The translations under genes were made by a program, and so were the position numbers. Below are positions 1-12,034 of a stretch of DNA of 29,886 nucleotides, piece after piece (positions within the stretch are counted from its first letter, which is position 1; each line of letters begins with the position of its first letter). The stretch lies in NCBI GenBank assembly GCA_001642005.1, contig LWCA01000376.1, forward strand, positions 1 through 29,886, written 5' to 3'. The notes below the pieces were generated by a model. The model ran no database searches, was not told the origin of the DNA, and saw only the letters and a list, made by a program, of their open reading frames with translations. Source of the stretch: Intoshia linei (Eukaryota > Orthonectida > Rhopaluridae).

Positions 1-310
1 TGTAAAATTCCGGAAATTCTTCCAAATTTAAGCATTACACTGGCACCATCTGTGAAAACGCATAATACATCCGTTAAAATATTCAAGTTATATTATAATA
101 GTTTTTCAGTCAAAAGTTCAATTAATTTTCCAGAAGGACAACTTCCCTGAACTCTTATTAAACCTAAGTTGACATTATAGTTGTTTTCATAGAAGTGCAC
201 ATTAACGTATTTTCGATTCCTAAAACTAGTTCATTCATCAAAGGATATACTAAAACGTTTACCATCTTGAACTGACTTCTCCATTTTCTCAGTTAACATT
301 GATACTATTC
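1..310 (-). pseudogene. hAT transposase fragment, cut by the window edge
   Basis: Read on the minus strand, this stretch gives a near-continuous peptide with the FSISFDE, VHFYENNYNVNLGLIRV and VFTDGASVMLKFGR blocks. These resemble the catalytic core of hAT transposases of the ZBED/BED zinc-finger class, where a DxW-type segment is followed later by TDGASVM. It has in-frame stops at about 231-233 (where the family has Trp) and 93-95, so it is dead. It runs off the window at base 1. The expected 5' part should lie at higher coordinates, but a mariner fragment sits there instead. Confidence 0.7.
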
Positions 311-340
311 ATTTGAAATATGTATTTAACATATGTAATA

Positions 341-552
341 CAGTGTGTCCCATTTAAAACAGTGCACTTGAAAATAAGAAGTTTATCAAAAAAGCATTTT
401 AATTTATCTAAAGTATTTAAGAAAAAGTTAGAAACTTAAAATTATTTAATTTACAATAAATGTTCAAAATGACCATTATCAGATTGGATGCATAAATTAA
501 TGCGTTTAAGTAAATTGTTGAAAACATGACTAAATCGAGATATCACTGTAAT
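341..552 (-). mobile_element. Tc1/mariner-type 3' fragment with terminal repeat
   Basis: On the minus strand 552-451 encodes a transposase C-terminus with the ending CIQSDNGHFEHLL followed by TAA; an ending of the HFEHLL kind is typical of IS630/Tc1/mariner transposases. About 100 bp further on is CAGTGTGTCCCATTTAAAAC at 341-360, a typical inverted terminal repeat of this superfamily, with the TA target dinucleotide at 339-340. Only the last 30 or so codons remain. Confidence 0.65.
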
Positions 553-591
553 AACAAACATAAATCAAATACAGTTATGTCTCATTTTTTT

Positions 592-654
592 TCGGGAAAT
601 CTCGGGAAATCGTAAAAATCCCGGGAATTTTGTCCCGGTTTTTTTCCCGGCACA
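592..654. mobile_element. hAT-like element terminus rich in CCCGGG
   Basis: The segment carries repeated CGGGAAAT, CCCGGGAATTTT and GTCCCGGTTTTTTTCCCGG blocks ending in GGCACAA. A second, shorter copy of the same end lies at 17643-17679 (GGAATTCTGTCCCGG...CAGGCACAAT). The copies support a dispersed transposon end. Its position 5' of the hAT transposase fragment suggests it is the 5' end of that element, which is inference. Confidence 0.45.
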
Positions 655-2046
655 ATCACTATTTAAAATCATGGGAATATTTTCATTTGAAAAAAAATTA
701 TTAAAACTAGGGATAAACTAATATAATATCACAATCTTCAGATAAATTAGAAAAAATATATTAATGAACTATACAGTGCAATGGGCGCGATAATAAAACG
801 TGCAAGTTACAAAGATCGACAAATATTCATAAATCATACATTCAATTTTTGTCACAATTGCACCTACTTATTCTTGAACCTTTGAATAATAAATCAAATT
901 GACTAACCTTGTTTAGGAATTCAAATTTTGCGATAAAATCGTAATATTAATAGGAAGGTATGCAAAAAAATATACATATATATCCTAGTATACAGTAGTC
1001 TTTAAATTTCTATTGATAATTTAATACTATGGGCTGCACTGTTTGCAGCCCACGACTAGTCAATTTCAGTATGTAGCTTACACACTGAAAGTCACAATTT
1101 CAACATTGTAATAGTCATATTAAAATTCAATACATAAGACATAATTTGTAATTTTTATTGACAATTTTAACGACACTGTCACTGAAGAGTTTGTGACATC
1201 ATAAAACCATCAAATGGAATTTATATATAAATAAATTTTTTTAAATAATATCTATATTTTTTTTACAGCCCCACCAATTATTTTATCTACGCCGCCACTG
1301 GTAATGAGTCATTATCATCATCATTCTAATGAGACTGATTTCAAAATGATTCAAAGTTTAAAATTGTCGGCAAGATGAATGAAAAATGCACTCAAATATG
1401 GAAAACAATTACAAATATCTAAAGATCTTTAACGCACACTACAGACATAATAGTAATACAGGATTATTTATATTTTTGTAGACTACATGTATTGTACTTA
1501 TTTTAGTGTCAAGAGTTAATATTGCGTTGTAATTTTACAATCAATAAATTATCAATTTTCATAAGCATGAATTTAAATAAATAATTAAACGCGTTTTTAA
1601 ATAGATTCAAATAAGGTTTGAATATAACTATAAAATAACTTTATTGTAAAAAACATGAATTATTAATAATCATTTATTATCCTTATATCTTGAAACTTTG
1701 ATCTGATCTGATTAAATAAAAGCTACCATTGTAATCATAGTAATGAGATCTACAAGATAAACTATAACTCTTTCATATATTGAAATTTCACACAATATGT
1801 ACTTAGACTAAGACTTTTCCAAATGTATTATATTAATTTTTTCAGTGTACGAACGAAGCAAAAAATAAACAGTAAAATAAAACAATCAATGTTACACATT
1901 TGAAAGAAAAATTTTGTGGTTGAAATTTGTATTGCCAAGTTCAACTGGTTCATGAAGATTAAAAATAATAATATAAAAAGGATAGAAGGATAAAATTAAT
2001 ATATATTTAGAAAATTAACATATATATGTACAAATTGTACATTACA
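655..2046. other. Intergenic, no gene recognised
   Basis: A+T-rich DNA without a convincing reading frame. At 1030-1052 there is an 8-bp perfect hairpin (TGGGCTGC, 7-base loop, GCAGCCCA). At 1268-1310 the sequence ends in CGCCGCCACTG, which read backwards resembles a hAT end of the CAGTGGCGGC kind, but I found no partner end or target duplication. Confidence 0.5.
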
Positions 2047-4160
2047 CTATCTTTTTAATTTGGAGTAACGTCTTGTAGCCGGTCTTTCAAATCTAACAAC
2101 CTAAAAGAAAATAAGAAAAATAAAAAATCAACTACCTTTCCGCCATTGTTCAAATGAATAAATTCAGAAGCCATTAACCTTCGTCTTTTAGTATTGATAC
2201 TATTTTTATCATCCTATACAAAAATTTTATAAAAATTCAAGAATCAAGATAACATTATAATAATTAATAATATATACCGTGGTATCCGTATTATTAGAGG
2301 TTTCATTTGAATGTGAAGAATTTTCAGTTATACACGTACCCGAATCACTCACAGTCCGAGTGTGGATATTTATGGGAACACTGATATTCGGTTTGATATC
2401 GAAAGCTGAACTAATTTCGGGTTTCACGTCCAATGATGTACCAACATTAGCGTTAATCGATTCAATTTTAATGTTATTGGGTTTGGACGATTTTAATGAA
2501 CTTGAAAAAATAGAATTTCTTAATATAGCAATAGTGGCACGGTTTGATATTTTTGAAAGATTAACTCCATTTATTTGAGGTCGAATTATTGGTTGCGTTA
2601 CCATAGGAATCTGAAAATATTAGTTAAAAAAATATTTATAATTTTCAATTACATTTGGATTAGATGATTTTGGTAAAATTTTTCGCACATTAATAACAGG
2701 ACAAGTGGATACTTGATTGATTTGATTAGAAACGTCAGTATTTTTGCTTAAATCTTGATCAGGCAGAGAAGTAAAAATCTGGTTGAGGTTGAGTATATTA
2801 CCGTATTGTCCATTGGCTACTAAATTGGCTAGTCCGTTTTCGGGTTTTTTGTTGTACTGGATATAGCTCTGTTGGTAGTATCCCAGAAAAGAACCATTTA
2901 ATTTTTTGTCGGGTTGTGGGATAGTAGGATGTATATTATTTTGTTTGAACATTTCTGCGTCGATTGCCAATTGAAGAGAACCATTTAAAGCAGGAGATAA
3001 TGTGTGACTCAATTTAATTTTTTTGAGTTCAGGTGCTTCAGGCCCAGTTGCAACTTCTTCATGCATAGCAATATTTTTTTTGGTTTGTCTTTTCTGAGTA
3101 AAAATTCTTTTCCTATTTCGTTTCCGTCGTTTCATAGGTTTCTCTTGATTATTAATGAAAAATGTATCAATCGGCTTATTATTCGTCATATTATCGAGGT
3201 TTTCGTCAAACCTAAGCAAATACTTTTCAAAGAATCTCTTTACGTTGGCCGCGTTCATCATCTTTTTTGATGTATCCTCCTTTCTGAAAGATTTGCACAT
3301 GTCAGACCATAAATCATTGCAAGATATATGATCATATCCTCCATTATCTTTAACGTATAAGTAAATAGCTTGAAGGCTTATATTGGAACAAGTTATGGGA
3401 AGTTTCTTGGGAACACGTGCATTTTTATACTTTAATATGCTCATTACATTTCTTTCAAATTTTTTCTCTTCGTCGTTCAGTTTTATTCTCGCGGTAACAT
3501 TTTTTTTGACATTTTCATATACATAAGTAATGGGGTCGTCTGTTTTTTTCGTGTTTTGTCTACTTCGCAAAGAATACGTTTTTGAACAATTGATCCATAA
3601 TTTTTCTATTTTTGATTCAACCATGTAAAAATCAGTACAATAAAGTCGTACTGGCCGATTAGGTAACATGTCAGTTGGGAACGGTCCTTTATCTTTATTT
3701 AATTCATATGCTCGTTGTTTGGAAATAAAAGATATCAACATCTTGTATGGAACAACCATTGGATAAGATTTTTTTGTAGGCAACACATTGCTGTTTGCCA
3801 AATGATAAGTTATAATTGTGCCACCAGATTGCTTTGCTTTTTGCATTGGTGTATAAAAATTGGCAAATGTATCAATATCAAATGTCATTCTTTTATCATA
3901 TGACGTAACGGCCATCTAACATTCAATAAAAATCTAAATAATCAAAAAATTACCGCGTGTCTCGTATTGTATAAATAAACATCGAAACATATGAAATATT
4001 CTTGGGAATTTGCTAATTTTGTCCATATACTTGTACAGTAACAAAGGAAAAACTTTTTTTCGTATTGGATATAAAAGTATTGGCCTTTACAAATTTTGTG
4101 CTTTATTTTATTGTTTTGTACATCTTTAAATGTAATACTTTCGTGATTATATTCAGGCAT
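2047..4160 (-). CDS. ARID5-like AT-rich interaction domain protein
   Basis: Five exons: 4160-3954, 3915-2653, 2610-2278, 2213-2136 and 2100-2047, all joined in frame by introns of 38, 42, 64 and 35 bp with GT..AG ends, giving about 644 aa. Residues ~220-306 form an ARID fold, with the family hallmarks VPKKLP, a hydrophobic YLYVKDNGGYDHI turn and the closing FFEKYLLRFDE. Before it, the CKGQYFYIQY block (~24-33) and the SYP...LYCTDF region resemble the BAH-like N-terminal part of vertebrate ARID5A/B. A Lys/Arg-rich stretch at ~330-349 is a likely nuclear signal. The rest is Asn/Ser-rich and low in recognisable domains. ARID5 proteins bind AT-rich DNA and recruit chromatin modifiers. Length is far below vertebrate ARID5B (about 1190 aa). 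ARID membership is firm; the ARID5 assignment is probable. The sequence TTTAG lies three bases before the ATG. Confidence 0.8.
3916..3953 (-). other. 38-bp intron in the ARID5-like gene
   Basis: Donor GCG|GTAATTTTTT and acceptor AATGTTAG|ATGGCC. The second exon happens to begin with ATG, so a naive reading would start the protein there and lose the 69-residue N-terminal exon that carries the BAH-like block. Frame is kept (phase 0). Confidence 0.7.
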
Positions 4161-7040
4161 ATTCTAAACGGTACATTATAATGTAAAACCCAATTTAATG
4201 AAATTAAATTACAATCTTAGAAATAAATATAGTCTTGACAATTTAAATATAAATGGCAAATTAGTTGATAACCATGTTGAGCGATAATCTTATTTGTTAT
4301 ATTTTAGTCGTGTATCAAAGTATATTAAATATTGTTTATAATTTAAATTTTAGTAATTAATGTACAATTTTAATCAAATTGATGTAATTTAAAATTATGG
4401 GTTAATTAACTAATGGGTTCACTAACTAAACGATTAAGTCAATTTGACGCTTGACAATGATACAAACAAATTATGTCGTCAAGATAACATAAAAAATAGT
4501 TGACACATCCAATCATAAATAAGTTTATACGATTAATTGTTTATAATTATAAATTCACAAGAATATAAAACAAATTTATCCAAATAAGAAAATAACCTAA
4601 TTAATAAATTTCATTTGCTACTTTTTAATTGAAAATAAATTTTTTTTAATGTATTCACGCAGATGTAAATAATTGTTTATATAATGGACTAAAAGTTTAA
4701 TTTATTCGATTCTACTCACAGTTGTGATGATTAAAGAAAAAACTATTCTTCTGTAACTTAACTATAACTTATTAAACCGTAATTTATAAAAACCATGGGA
4801 TTGTTAGATATTTTCTTATTTATTCAGATTTAAACGGGGGAAAAAAATAATTCCACTGCAAAAAGCGCTTAGTAACTAATGACAGCCATAATAAATACAT
4901 ACATAGAAACGAAGAAACTACGCTACAATGTCTTGAACCTCCTGCGAAATTAAAACTATAATTATCACATAATAAACTAGACAGCCTCTAGGTATCCCAT
5001 GCCAATATACCGTATACCTTTTTCGATTGAAATTAAAAAAGCTCATGTTAATTTTATTTTTCAAAAATTTGTGTAATAAAAACATTTACTACAATAAACG
5101 TACTTATTCGGCTCCTATTATGATAAATTTTGCGTTATCGTTTCTTATCTTATTGAATTCAAAAAATATCTGACGAATAGAGTTTATTCTTAACGGAATC
5201 CATTAAAAGACAAAAGGTGTAAAATCTGTAACATATAAGAGTAAGGTATGCGAAACATGAGGTAAAACTAAGATGATCGGACAGGAAAGTTGTAGTGGAA
5301 GCGAATGGCGTGGCAAAGAATAAAGCTTATGGCTGTATTCGAAAAGAAGATTTAGGTTTAAGTCGAAATGAATAAGTCTGAAAAATAATTTAAACCACCT
5401 TTAACTGTTTAAATACCTTTCAAAAAGTGCGTGTTAAGTTGCCCCAAAGTTAATTCAAAACACTAAAAAGTACCTTTATTTCTTCTTTAAAAAACACGGC
5501 TATATAAGCAATGATATCTTGATTTTAATTATCGAACAATAAAATGGGCCATATAATGAAAATATTAAATAGTAGATACTAAATAATTAAGTAAAATTAA
5601 AATTTGCCACAAGTAATTATCTAAATTTTGTATAAACAAAAAATATAATGACTAGGTCAAACTATATCCTTCAAAGAAGCGCCGAAATAAATAATATTAC
5701 ATACTTACTAACGAATAATTGATCATTTTAAATAATGACACTAGGAAAGTTAATAGTGAATCACTATTCATTCTATTAGTAATTATCTCATTATAAATTG
5801 CACTCATTGTGTTTAACAAAATGGTTTAATGCTATATTTCGAAATTCGAATTACTTTAAATAAAAGTATCTAATCATACAAATTCTTGAAACGTTTTATA
5901 CATGTATTTTCAACCATTTTCGGTATTTTTGCAACCAATTCCATAAGTTATAAATTTTAAAGTAAGACTAAAGAACTCGTCACCGATACAGACCTACAGT
6001 ATTTGACGAATTCATTCGTCCCGAGGGTATGTTGGCGTTACATATACGCAATATAAGATACTTATATAAATGGTTACAATTTCATAACTACAGAGAAAGT
6101 TAGTAAAATTTTCGCTTTAGTTGTACGTGAATGAGGTAGGCTATCCCTGAAAGTAATAAAAGACTAATATGATAATTAAAATAGTTAAAATTAACTTTCT
6201 AGGTAAATTCAATTAATAAAGTAAATTCTAACTACATGCATTTAATCCATATTAGAATTTTGAGAATCAATCCAAAATAATAAGTAATAAATGTATAAAG
6301 ATACATAAAAAGTTTGAAAAACTAAGCACGAATAACGTCAAAATTGTAAAACATGTAATAACTCTTGATAACGCAATATAACACAGTAATAAAAAAATCT
6401 AATAAGCTTAGTATACTTATTTAAACATAATAAAATAAAAACAAAAACATACTTGACAAAAGTCCGAGATTTGACTTAAAACAATCTAGTTGTAAATAAA
6501 AATTAATAAGAACGAAATATAAACTATGAAATAAATAAGATGAATCTTAATAGTTAAATTGTGTGCATGGTGATGATCATTAGGCAATATCATTATTAAT
6601 GAAATTAGCTGAAATTATCATATGTGTGGCTATATTTGTTGGTAATAACAAACTTAAATGTACACAAAACCACTTAACACAGCCAATTTTAGGTAATAAT
6701 TAAAGATAATTATACTTAGAATACATAGATAATAACCAAAAATGCCTTTCTACATTTAATTTATTGTACTGTCCAATATTTATAAATTATAATTTTTAAC
6801 AGTATTTAACAAGCCAAGAAAAATTGTAACACAAATGAGACAAATTTAAATTTAGCATAGTGATGAAAACATATATTACACAAATATAATATTATTATTA
6901 AAATAAAAACAGTACCAAATAATCCTAATTTTAATTACCAAAATTACATTACAATGAGCCTTTGTATGGTAAAATAAAACATCCACTTGTTACACGTATC
7001 CCAGATGCGTCTAACGGGGTACATCTTAACATTTATAATG
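4161..7040. other. Intergenic, no gene recognised
   Basis: About 2.9 kb of A+T-rich sequence with no reading frame longer than background and no family I recognise. The slightly richer patch at 5265-5320 (GGAAGCGAATGGCGTGGC) looks like a transposon remnant but is interrupted by stops in all frames I read. The region would also hold the promoter of the ARID5-like gene near 4160-4400. Confidence 0.5.
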
Positions 7041-7312
7041 TACTAGATTGACTCTTATGTCTACGTACAAACAGCACCTAGCTCTGCCGAGGGCACATTT
7101 TTATTATACTTAAAAAATAAATTCACGTTGAAAATCTAACTTAAAAAGCCTACTATTCACTATTATCAATCCTTTACAGCAGTGGTTCCCAAATTTGTTT
7201 CAGGTGAACTATCATATCACATTAATTTTTACTTTAAAGTGAATTATTCCATCTTAATTTTTTGTTTGTTAACATTTGCGTAAAAGAATTATAAAAACAA
7301 TTGTTATCACAT
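7041..7312 (-). repeat. Dispersed repeat C, copy 1 (hAT-type end plus half of a fold-back)
   Basis: This block is the reverse complement of 28316-28586 with few differences. It includes CAGTGGTTCCCAAATTTG at 7182-7199, a typical hAT terminus, and the AACAGCACCTAGCTCTGCC motif near 7069-7088, which in the other copy is one arm of an inverted repeat. Homology continues across the apparent hAT end, so the two parts moved or were copied as a unit. Confidence 0.65.
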
Positions 7313-7354
7313 TTTTTGTTTTAATAAAATATTTCGAAAAAAAATATATGAAAC

Positions 7355-7803
7355 TAAAATGCTTTTTTGACCATGAAGTCATCACTTATTCGGATTCAAA
7401 TTTTTTGTGTGTGTTAACAGGATACAACTGTACCACCCGTAAATTTTGTTAAATTCTAGGGCTGTTTTCATTAAAAAAAGAAAGGTAATTTGTGGTTTTG
7501 GCCCTGAAGATATAATTTTTTTAAATTTAAATTTATGATAATGTTTATGATTTTAAAATTCGTATCAGCGTATATATTTTTATAAATTCTCCAACTCGTT
7601 TGATTTTCAAAAATAAAGGAAAATTGTGGTTTTTGACCCGTAAGATCTGAGTTTTGGAGGTTTAAATGTATCTTATTATATGTCCCGGAAAAAACTGTAA
7701 TTGAAATGTGGACTTTATAAAATTCTAAGACTGGTAGTAATTTCAATAAAGTAGAACACACACACAAACAAAAATCGCGTAGCATATTATATAAGTAAGG
7801 ATA
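7355..7803 (+). repeat. Dispersed repeat A, copy 1
   Basis: About 450 bp, closely matching 20808-21438 in the same orientation, from AAAATGCTTTTTTGACC to ATTATATAAGTAAGGATAA, with a short CA-rich run (ACACACACACAAACAAAAAT) just before the last 30 bases. No coding frame is conserved between the copies. The constant 3' end suggests a mobile element, but I saw no clear terminal inverted repeat or poly(A), so the class is open. Confidence 0.7.
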
Positions 7804-10800
7804 AACTAATTTTAATACTAGTTAAATTTAGTAAATAAATGATATTAAGTCGCCCCTCCACATCAGACGGCCACGATTTCCAATAAAATTTGATAGTTAC
7901 ATACTAAAAGTTATTATACGACTCCCCTAAATACAAAATGGTAACTTACATATGATAAAGTAGGAAGAGAAACTTTAAAATATACATTTTATTGTACTAA
8001 ATATAGTTTCTTTATTTGATTATTGTATTAATCTCTATTAACTACGATACTTTGCCATACCTAATTTTCTTAAACCAAAAACCTCACACCGTCTACACAT
8101 GTATAATCACCAATTTGATGTATACTACATACTTACTACCATTCTAAAAAACACTATTGGTACATTTGCAATTTGCAACTGCATTGTATTTGCAACATAA
8201 ATATTTAAACTTTATTTACACATTAAAAATATAAAACAAATTTTATTAAAAAAATGACACAAGTGATAAGTAATTGCGCATTATAAAATAAATAAAAAAA
8301 TAAATATAAATAAATGATAGATAAAATGAAGCCATTAATTTATAAAATACAAATTTTATAAATAAACAAAAAATAACTGAAAATCTAATATTCTAAAATT
8401 TAATACACACTTGAAGCGAGAGTTTTGGCATATTAATTCTGATAAAGATGAATTAAATAAAATCATGATTCACGTTAAACAGAAAAATGAAATTATTAAC
8501 AACCCAACTACGTTAAAACCTAATAAAATTGAAATTCAAGTCGATAAAGCAACATGGATTAATTAAAAAATTTGTTTCCAAATTTACACAAATTATATAA
8601 ATTTCAAAATATTACCTATTTGATTAATCCAGTGTTGAAATGCAATTTGTGATGCAGTTTTGTTATCTCACTTATCAATTTACCGATAATTAAAGTTGCT
8701 AAATTGATATTTTCACGTTTGTAGTTAACTATAGCTAGATATACAATTGATATTAATATTTTAAAATCTCATATTATAGGTTATTTCTTAATCAAGTGTT
8801 ACTATAACATTAAACATTTGTATTTAATGTTTCACTAAAACTATCAAATGTAATAATTTTCATGCTGTCTATTTGATTTGGAATTTTGAATACATTTATA
8901 AAATTATATTTTAATAAAAATTTTACCTTTAAAAAGTTAAATTTAATAAAATTAAATTGAATTTTTCAGTAATATATCCATAAAATAAAGTTTGTCGACA
9001 AACAAAACTCAATATATTCAATTATAATTACAAATGTATGTGTAATACATAATTATCAATTTTTAAATTTATAAATTTTTTGTATAATTATAATTTAACG
9101 GGGCTAGGTGTTTATTTGGTAGAAATATTTTCAAATTATTAGAGTATCATGAATCATGATATTTAAAATACAACATTTTATAATTTCATTTAATGAACTA
9201 CATGTAAAGTATTTACAAGTTAACACGAAATCGCTTATAAATACGCTTATTATAAAATGCGTTAACCAAATGTACTTTAGATTCATCATTTACGTAGCTG
9301 AAAAACTTGTATATAAAAAGTGTAAAAAAATAATATTTTTCTATCATATGACCTGATTACCTGAGGTAAAAATCTTATTTTACTAATACCATCCTGAATA
9401 TAATGAAATTTGAACGACTCAATACGCAGAAATGATGTATGATCAACCCGTGATGAGACAATCCACTTTTAACAACCCTTAAAAATTAATTTATTCCAAC
9501 TTTTTAATTTATAATTTTCTTTAGCTAAATTTTTGTTTTTATTTCAACGACTATTAAATAATCCAATTTGAATGACACAAAATAAAAAAATTCACTTTTA
9601 ACAAGACTTCACTACAAGGATTTCCACACTTTTTTCACCACGGACAGGTAATTTACTCAGAAATTTCTCACAACCATAAAACGATCTTCCTATGAAAAAT
9701 TTTAAAAAAGTTAATAATACAAATGTAATAATTATAATTTACATTAATATTTTACACCGACAGGTAAAATTATTTCAAGGACGTCATTTACGAACCACAG
9801 ATTTAGTAAAAAATAAAATTTTTAAATAAATTCATAAAAAAATCCTTTTCCAACTCACTAGCTAAAATATTGGTCTTATTAAAAAAATAAAAATAATATA
9901 TAACCATATACTAACCGAACAACTATATACTAAAAATTTCTCTTTAACCATAGATGAGAAGAATCAACTTATTAACATTACTACTGTAAATAAAAAATAC
10001 CCTTTTTTCATAAATTTATAAAAATTAATTTTTTCGATCAAATTCGGTATAATTCTAGTTAACTTGTAAATTAATTAATAATCGTCATAAAATTAATTAA
10101 TTTTTAACAATTCACAAAATTTTATTGATTCTTTAAAAACCATTATTTCATACACATTAAATTTTTTTATTAACCATACTTTCAACGGGGATTTTTAAGA
10201 TTTTTAAGATTTTTTTTAACCAAACCTTAAAAGGGTTTCGAAAAAATTAAAACATAAAAATAATTTTAAAATGTAAATACGACTACTAAGACATTTTAAT
10301 CCTTGTCCTATATCATAATAAAATGTTTTTCTGGTACAAATAATTACATATATAAATATATATAAACATTATTATTTACTTGATGTTGACAAATATAATC
10401 AAAGTTGGATAATCAAACTCTCGATTAGATTACTTATTTAATTAACGTCTCAAACAAATTTAATAAGGCCGCACGTTTCTAAATAAAATTTTATCAAATA
10501 CAGCAATGCTTCTCATTGAGTGACTGGTTACCCTCGAGGGGTGAATAATTTATTAATGGATAAATACGAAAATTTTAGGTGATTGGAGGTGAATAATAAA
10601 TTTTTAGCATATTTTATTCAATTTAGTAAAATCTTATGAGAAGAAAGCAACATTTTACCAACCACTTTTACCAATATTTTTCTATAAAATTCTTTTACCC
10701 ATTTTACCAAAAATTAATTTTTTTTATAATAATTCAAACTGTTCAGAAGGCCGGACTAAAGTGTCAATAAGGTCGCACTTTCCCTACCTCTGGGATATAC

Positions 10801-11131
10801 TATTAATGAACATTGTTAAATTATTGAAATTAGTGAAAATTTGAATAAAGTTAGTGTAAACATTTCTAAAAATGAATAGTCTCGTAAGGGTTAAGATTTA
10901 AAATAATCATTAAAATTTATTATATAGTTGACGGTTACATTAAACTGAGCTTTAAATAAATCTTTAACAAAAGAGAAATTTATTTTTTTCATTATCTTCT
11001 TTGTAAAAACCCATTTTTTTATTGTATATAGTGAATCTGTCAAAAAGTTGATATTTAATTTTCATTATTGACAAGTTTAACTGTATATAAAAAACTAGAG
11101 AAATGTAGATAAAATATTATTTTCAGTATCA
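7804..11131. other. Intergenic, repeat-like, no gene recognised
   Basis: Very A+T-rich. Two GC-richer patches, AATAAGGCCGCAC at about 10462 and AATAAGGTCGCAC at about 10767, are direct repeats that look like ends of related transposons. CAGCAATGCTTCTCATTGAG at 10501 resembles a hAT terminus, but I found no matching partner. The open frame at 9156-9356 is rich in Phe, Ile, Lys and Asn as expected by chance in such DNA and is not called. Confidence 0.45.
8381..8566 (+). other. Unassigned 61-codon open stretch of coding-like composition
   Basis: The frame is open from just after a TGA at 8378-8380 to a TAA at 8564-8566. The peptide is rich in Lys, Glu, Asp and Asn and includes two Trp (REFWHINSDKDEL near the start, KATWIN at the end), unlike the Phe/Ile/Leu bias of neighbouring chance frames. 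There is no good 3' splice site before it and no early ATG. It could be a transposon remnant, an exon of an unseen gene, or chance. I recognise no family. Confidence 0.2.
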
Positions 11132-12034
11132 GTGTAAACCATGGTTTCTTAACGTTTTTTCACTTTGCACCCCTTAATTCAATAAAATTCGATTTGGCAC
11201 ACCAAAAATTTAATAAATTAAAATTAGAAAAAAGTTAACATTAATGTTTAACAAAAATGTGTATACTTAAACTAGAGTTTCCATAAGGGTGTCACATTTT
11301 TAAAAAAATTTTAAAATTTTGGGCAATTAGCACTAAAAGTGTGTATTTTTAAAATAAAAAAACTAATTCGCAATCAAAAACATTTAACGCTATCTATTCA
11401 AGTTGCGTTTGTCATTTTAAATATCACTTTAAAAATATTATGGAGAAATTAAAACTGAACTTTATTTTAACGTAAATTGGCGTTTGAGCTTTTAAACGTG
11501 TTTACCAACTTTATAATATTGTTCTCCATGTTTAGTTATACAGTTTATTTTTTTAAATTTGTTTTTATCTCAATTTTTTTAGATTTTATTAACGATTTAA
11601 TTTCTCGAATTCTGGCTATTTACATTATTTAAATTTTATTGCACTTGTTCATTGTATTGTAATTCAATGTACTTATAAAATCTGGACTCTTACATATTAA
11701 TCTTAAACTAATGTACATAAAACACTGGTTTGTTTGATTTATCAATATCATTTATTTTAAATTAAATTTTTTTAAATTTTTAATCATGACTTAATTTTCT
11801 TTTTTTAACATAAATACATATTGTTAAATTTAATGGATTTAAAAACGAGAAATGATTGTATGTAAAAATATTAAAATTAATAAATAAAATTTAGAATGAA
11901 GCTAACTTTATTTAACTTATAAAAATATATCTGTAATTTCTGAATTTTCTGACACAACCAACAAAACTGGTTTCGTACCCCAGGGCATCCAGTCTGGGTA
12001 CAGACACCTCAGGTTAAGAACCCATTATGTAAAC
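11132..12034. mobile_element. Non-autonomous hAT element, 887 bp
   Basis: The element body is 11140-12026. The left end reads CATGGTTTCTTAACG and the right end, reverse complemented, AATGGGTTCTTAACC, a good match to the common hAT terminus CAGGGGTTCTTAACC. It is flanked by GTGTAAAC (11132-11139) and ATGTAAAC (12027-12034), a 7 of 8 match and the right length for a hAT target duplication. No transposase frame is present inside, so it would need another element's enzyme. The changed terminal bases suggest an old insertion. Confidence 0.7.

Noticed and set aside
1-310. Reassigned stop codon (TGA read as Trp) in the hAT fragment
   Set aside because: The host genes end normally, and a second in-frame TAA is present; simple decay explains both.
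1030-1052. 8-bp GC-rich hairpin as a terminator or regulatory element
   Set aside because: No gene is near in a fitting orientation and eukaryotic genes do not end at such hairpins; more likely a transposon remnant.
3004-3903. Plus-strand open frames inside the ARID5-like gene
   Set aside because: They are antisense to a long exon with clear domain homology and show no recognisable protein.
7471-7785. Minus-strand frame of 104 codons in repeat A, and the similar one at 21196-21405
   Set aside because: The frames are not conserved between the copies and come from the CA-rich 3' end of the repeat; in copy 2 the peptide only mirrors the tandem DNA repeat.
9156-9356. Plus-strand frame of 66 codons
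   Set aside because: Composition is what random A+T-rich sequence gives; no splice sites, no homology, no neighbouring exons.
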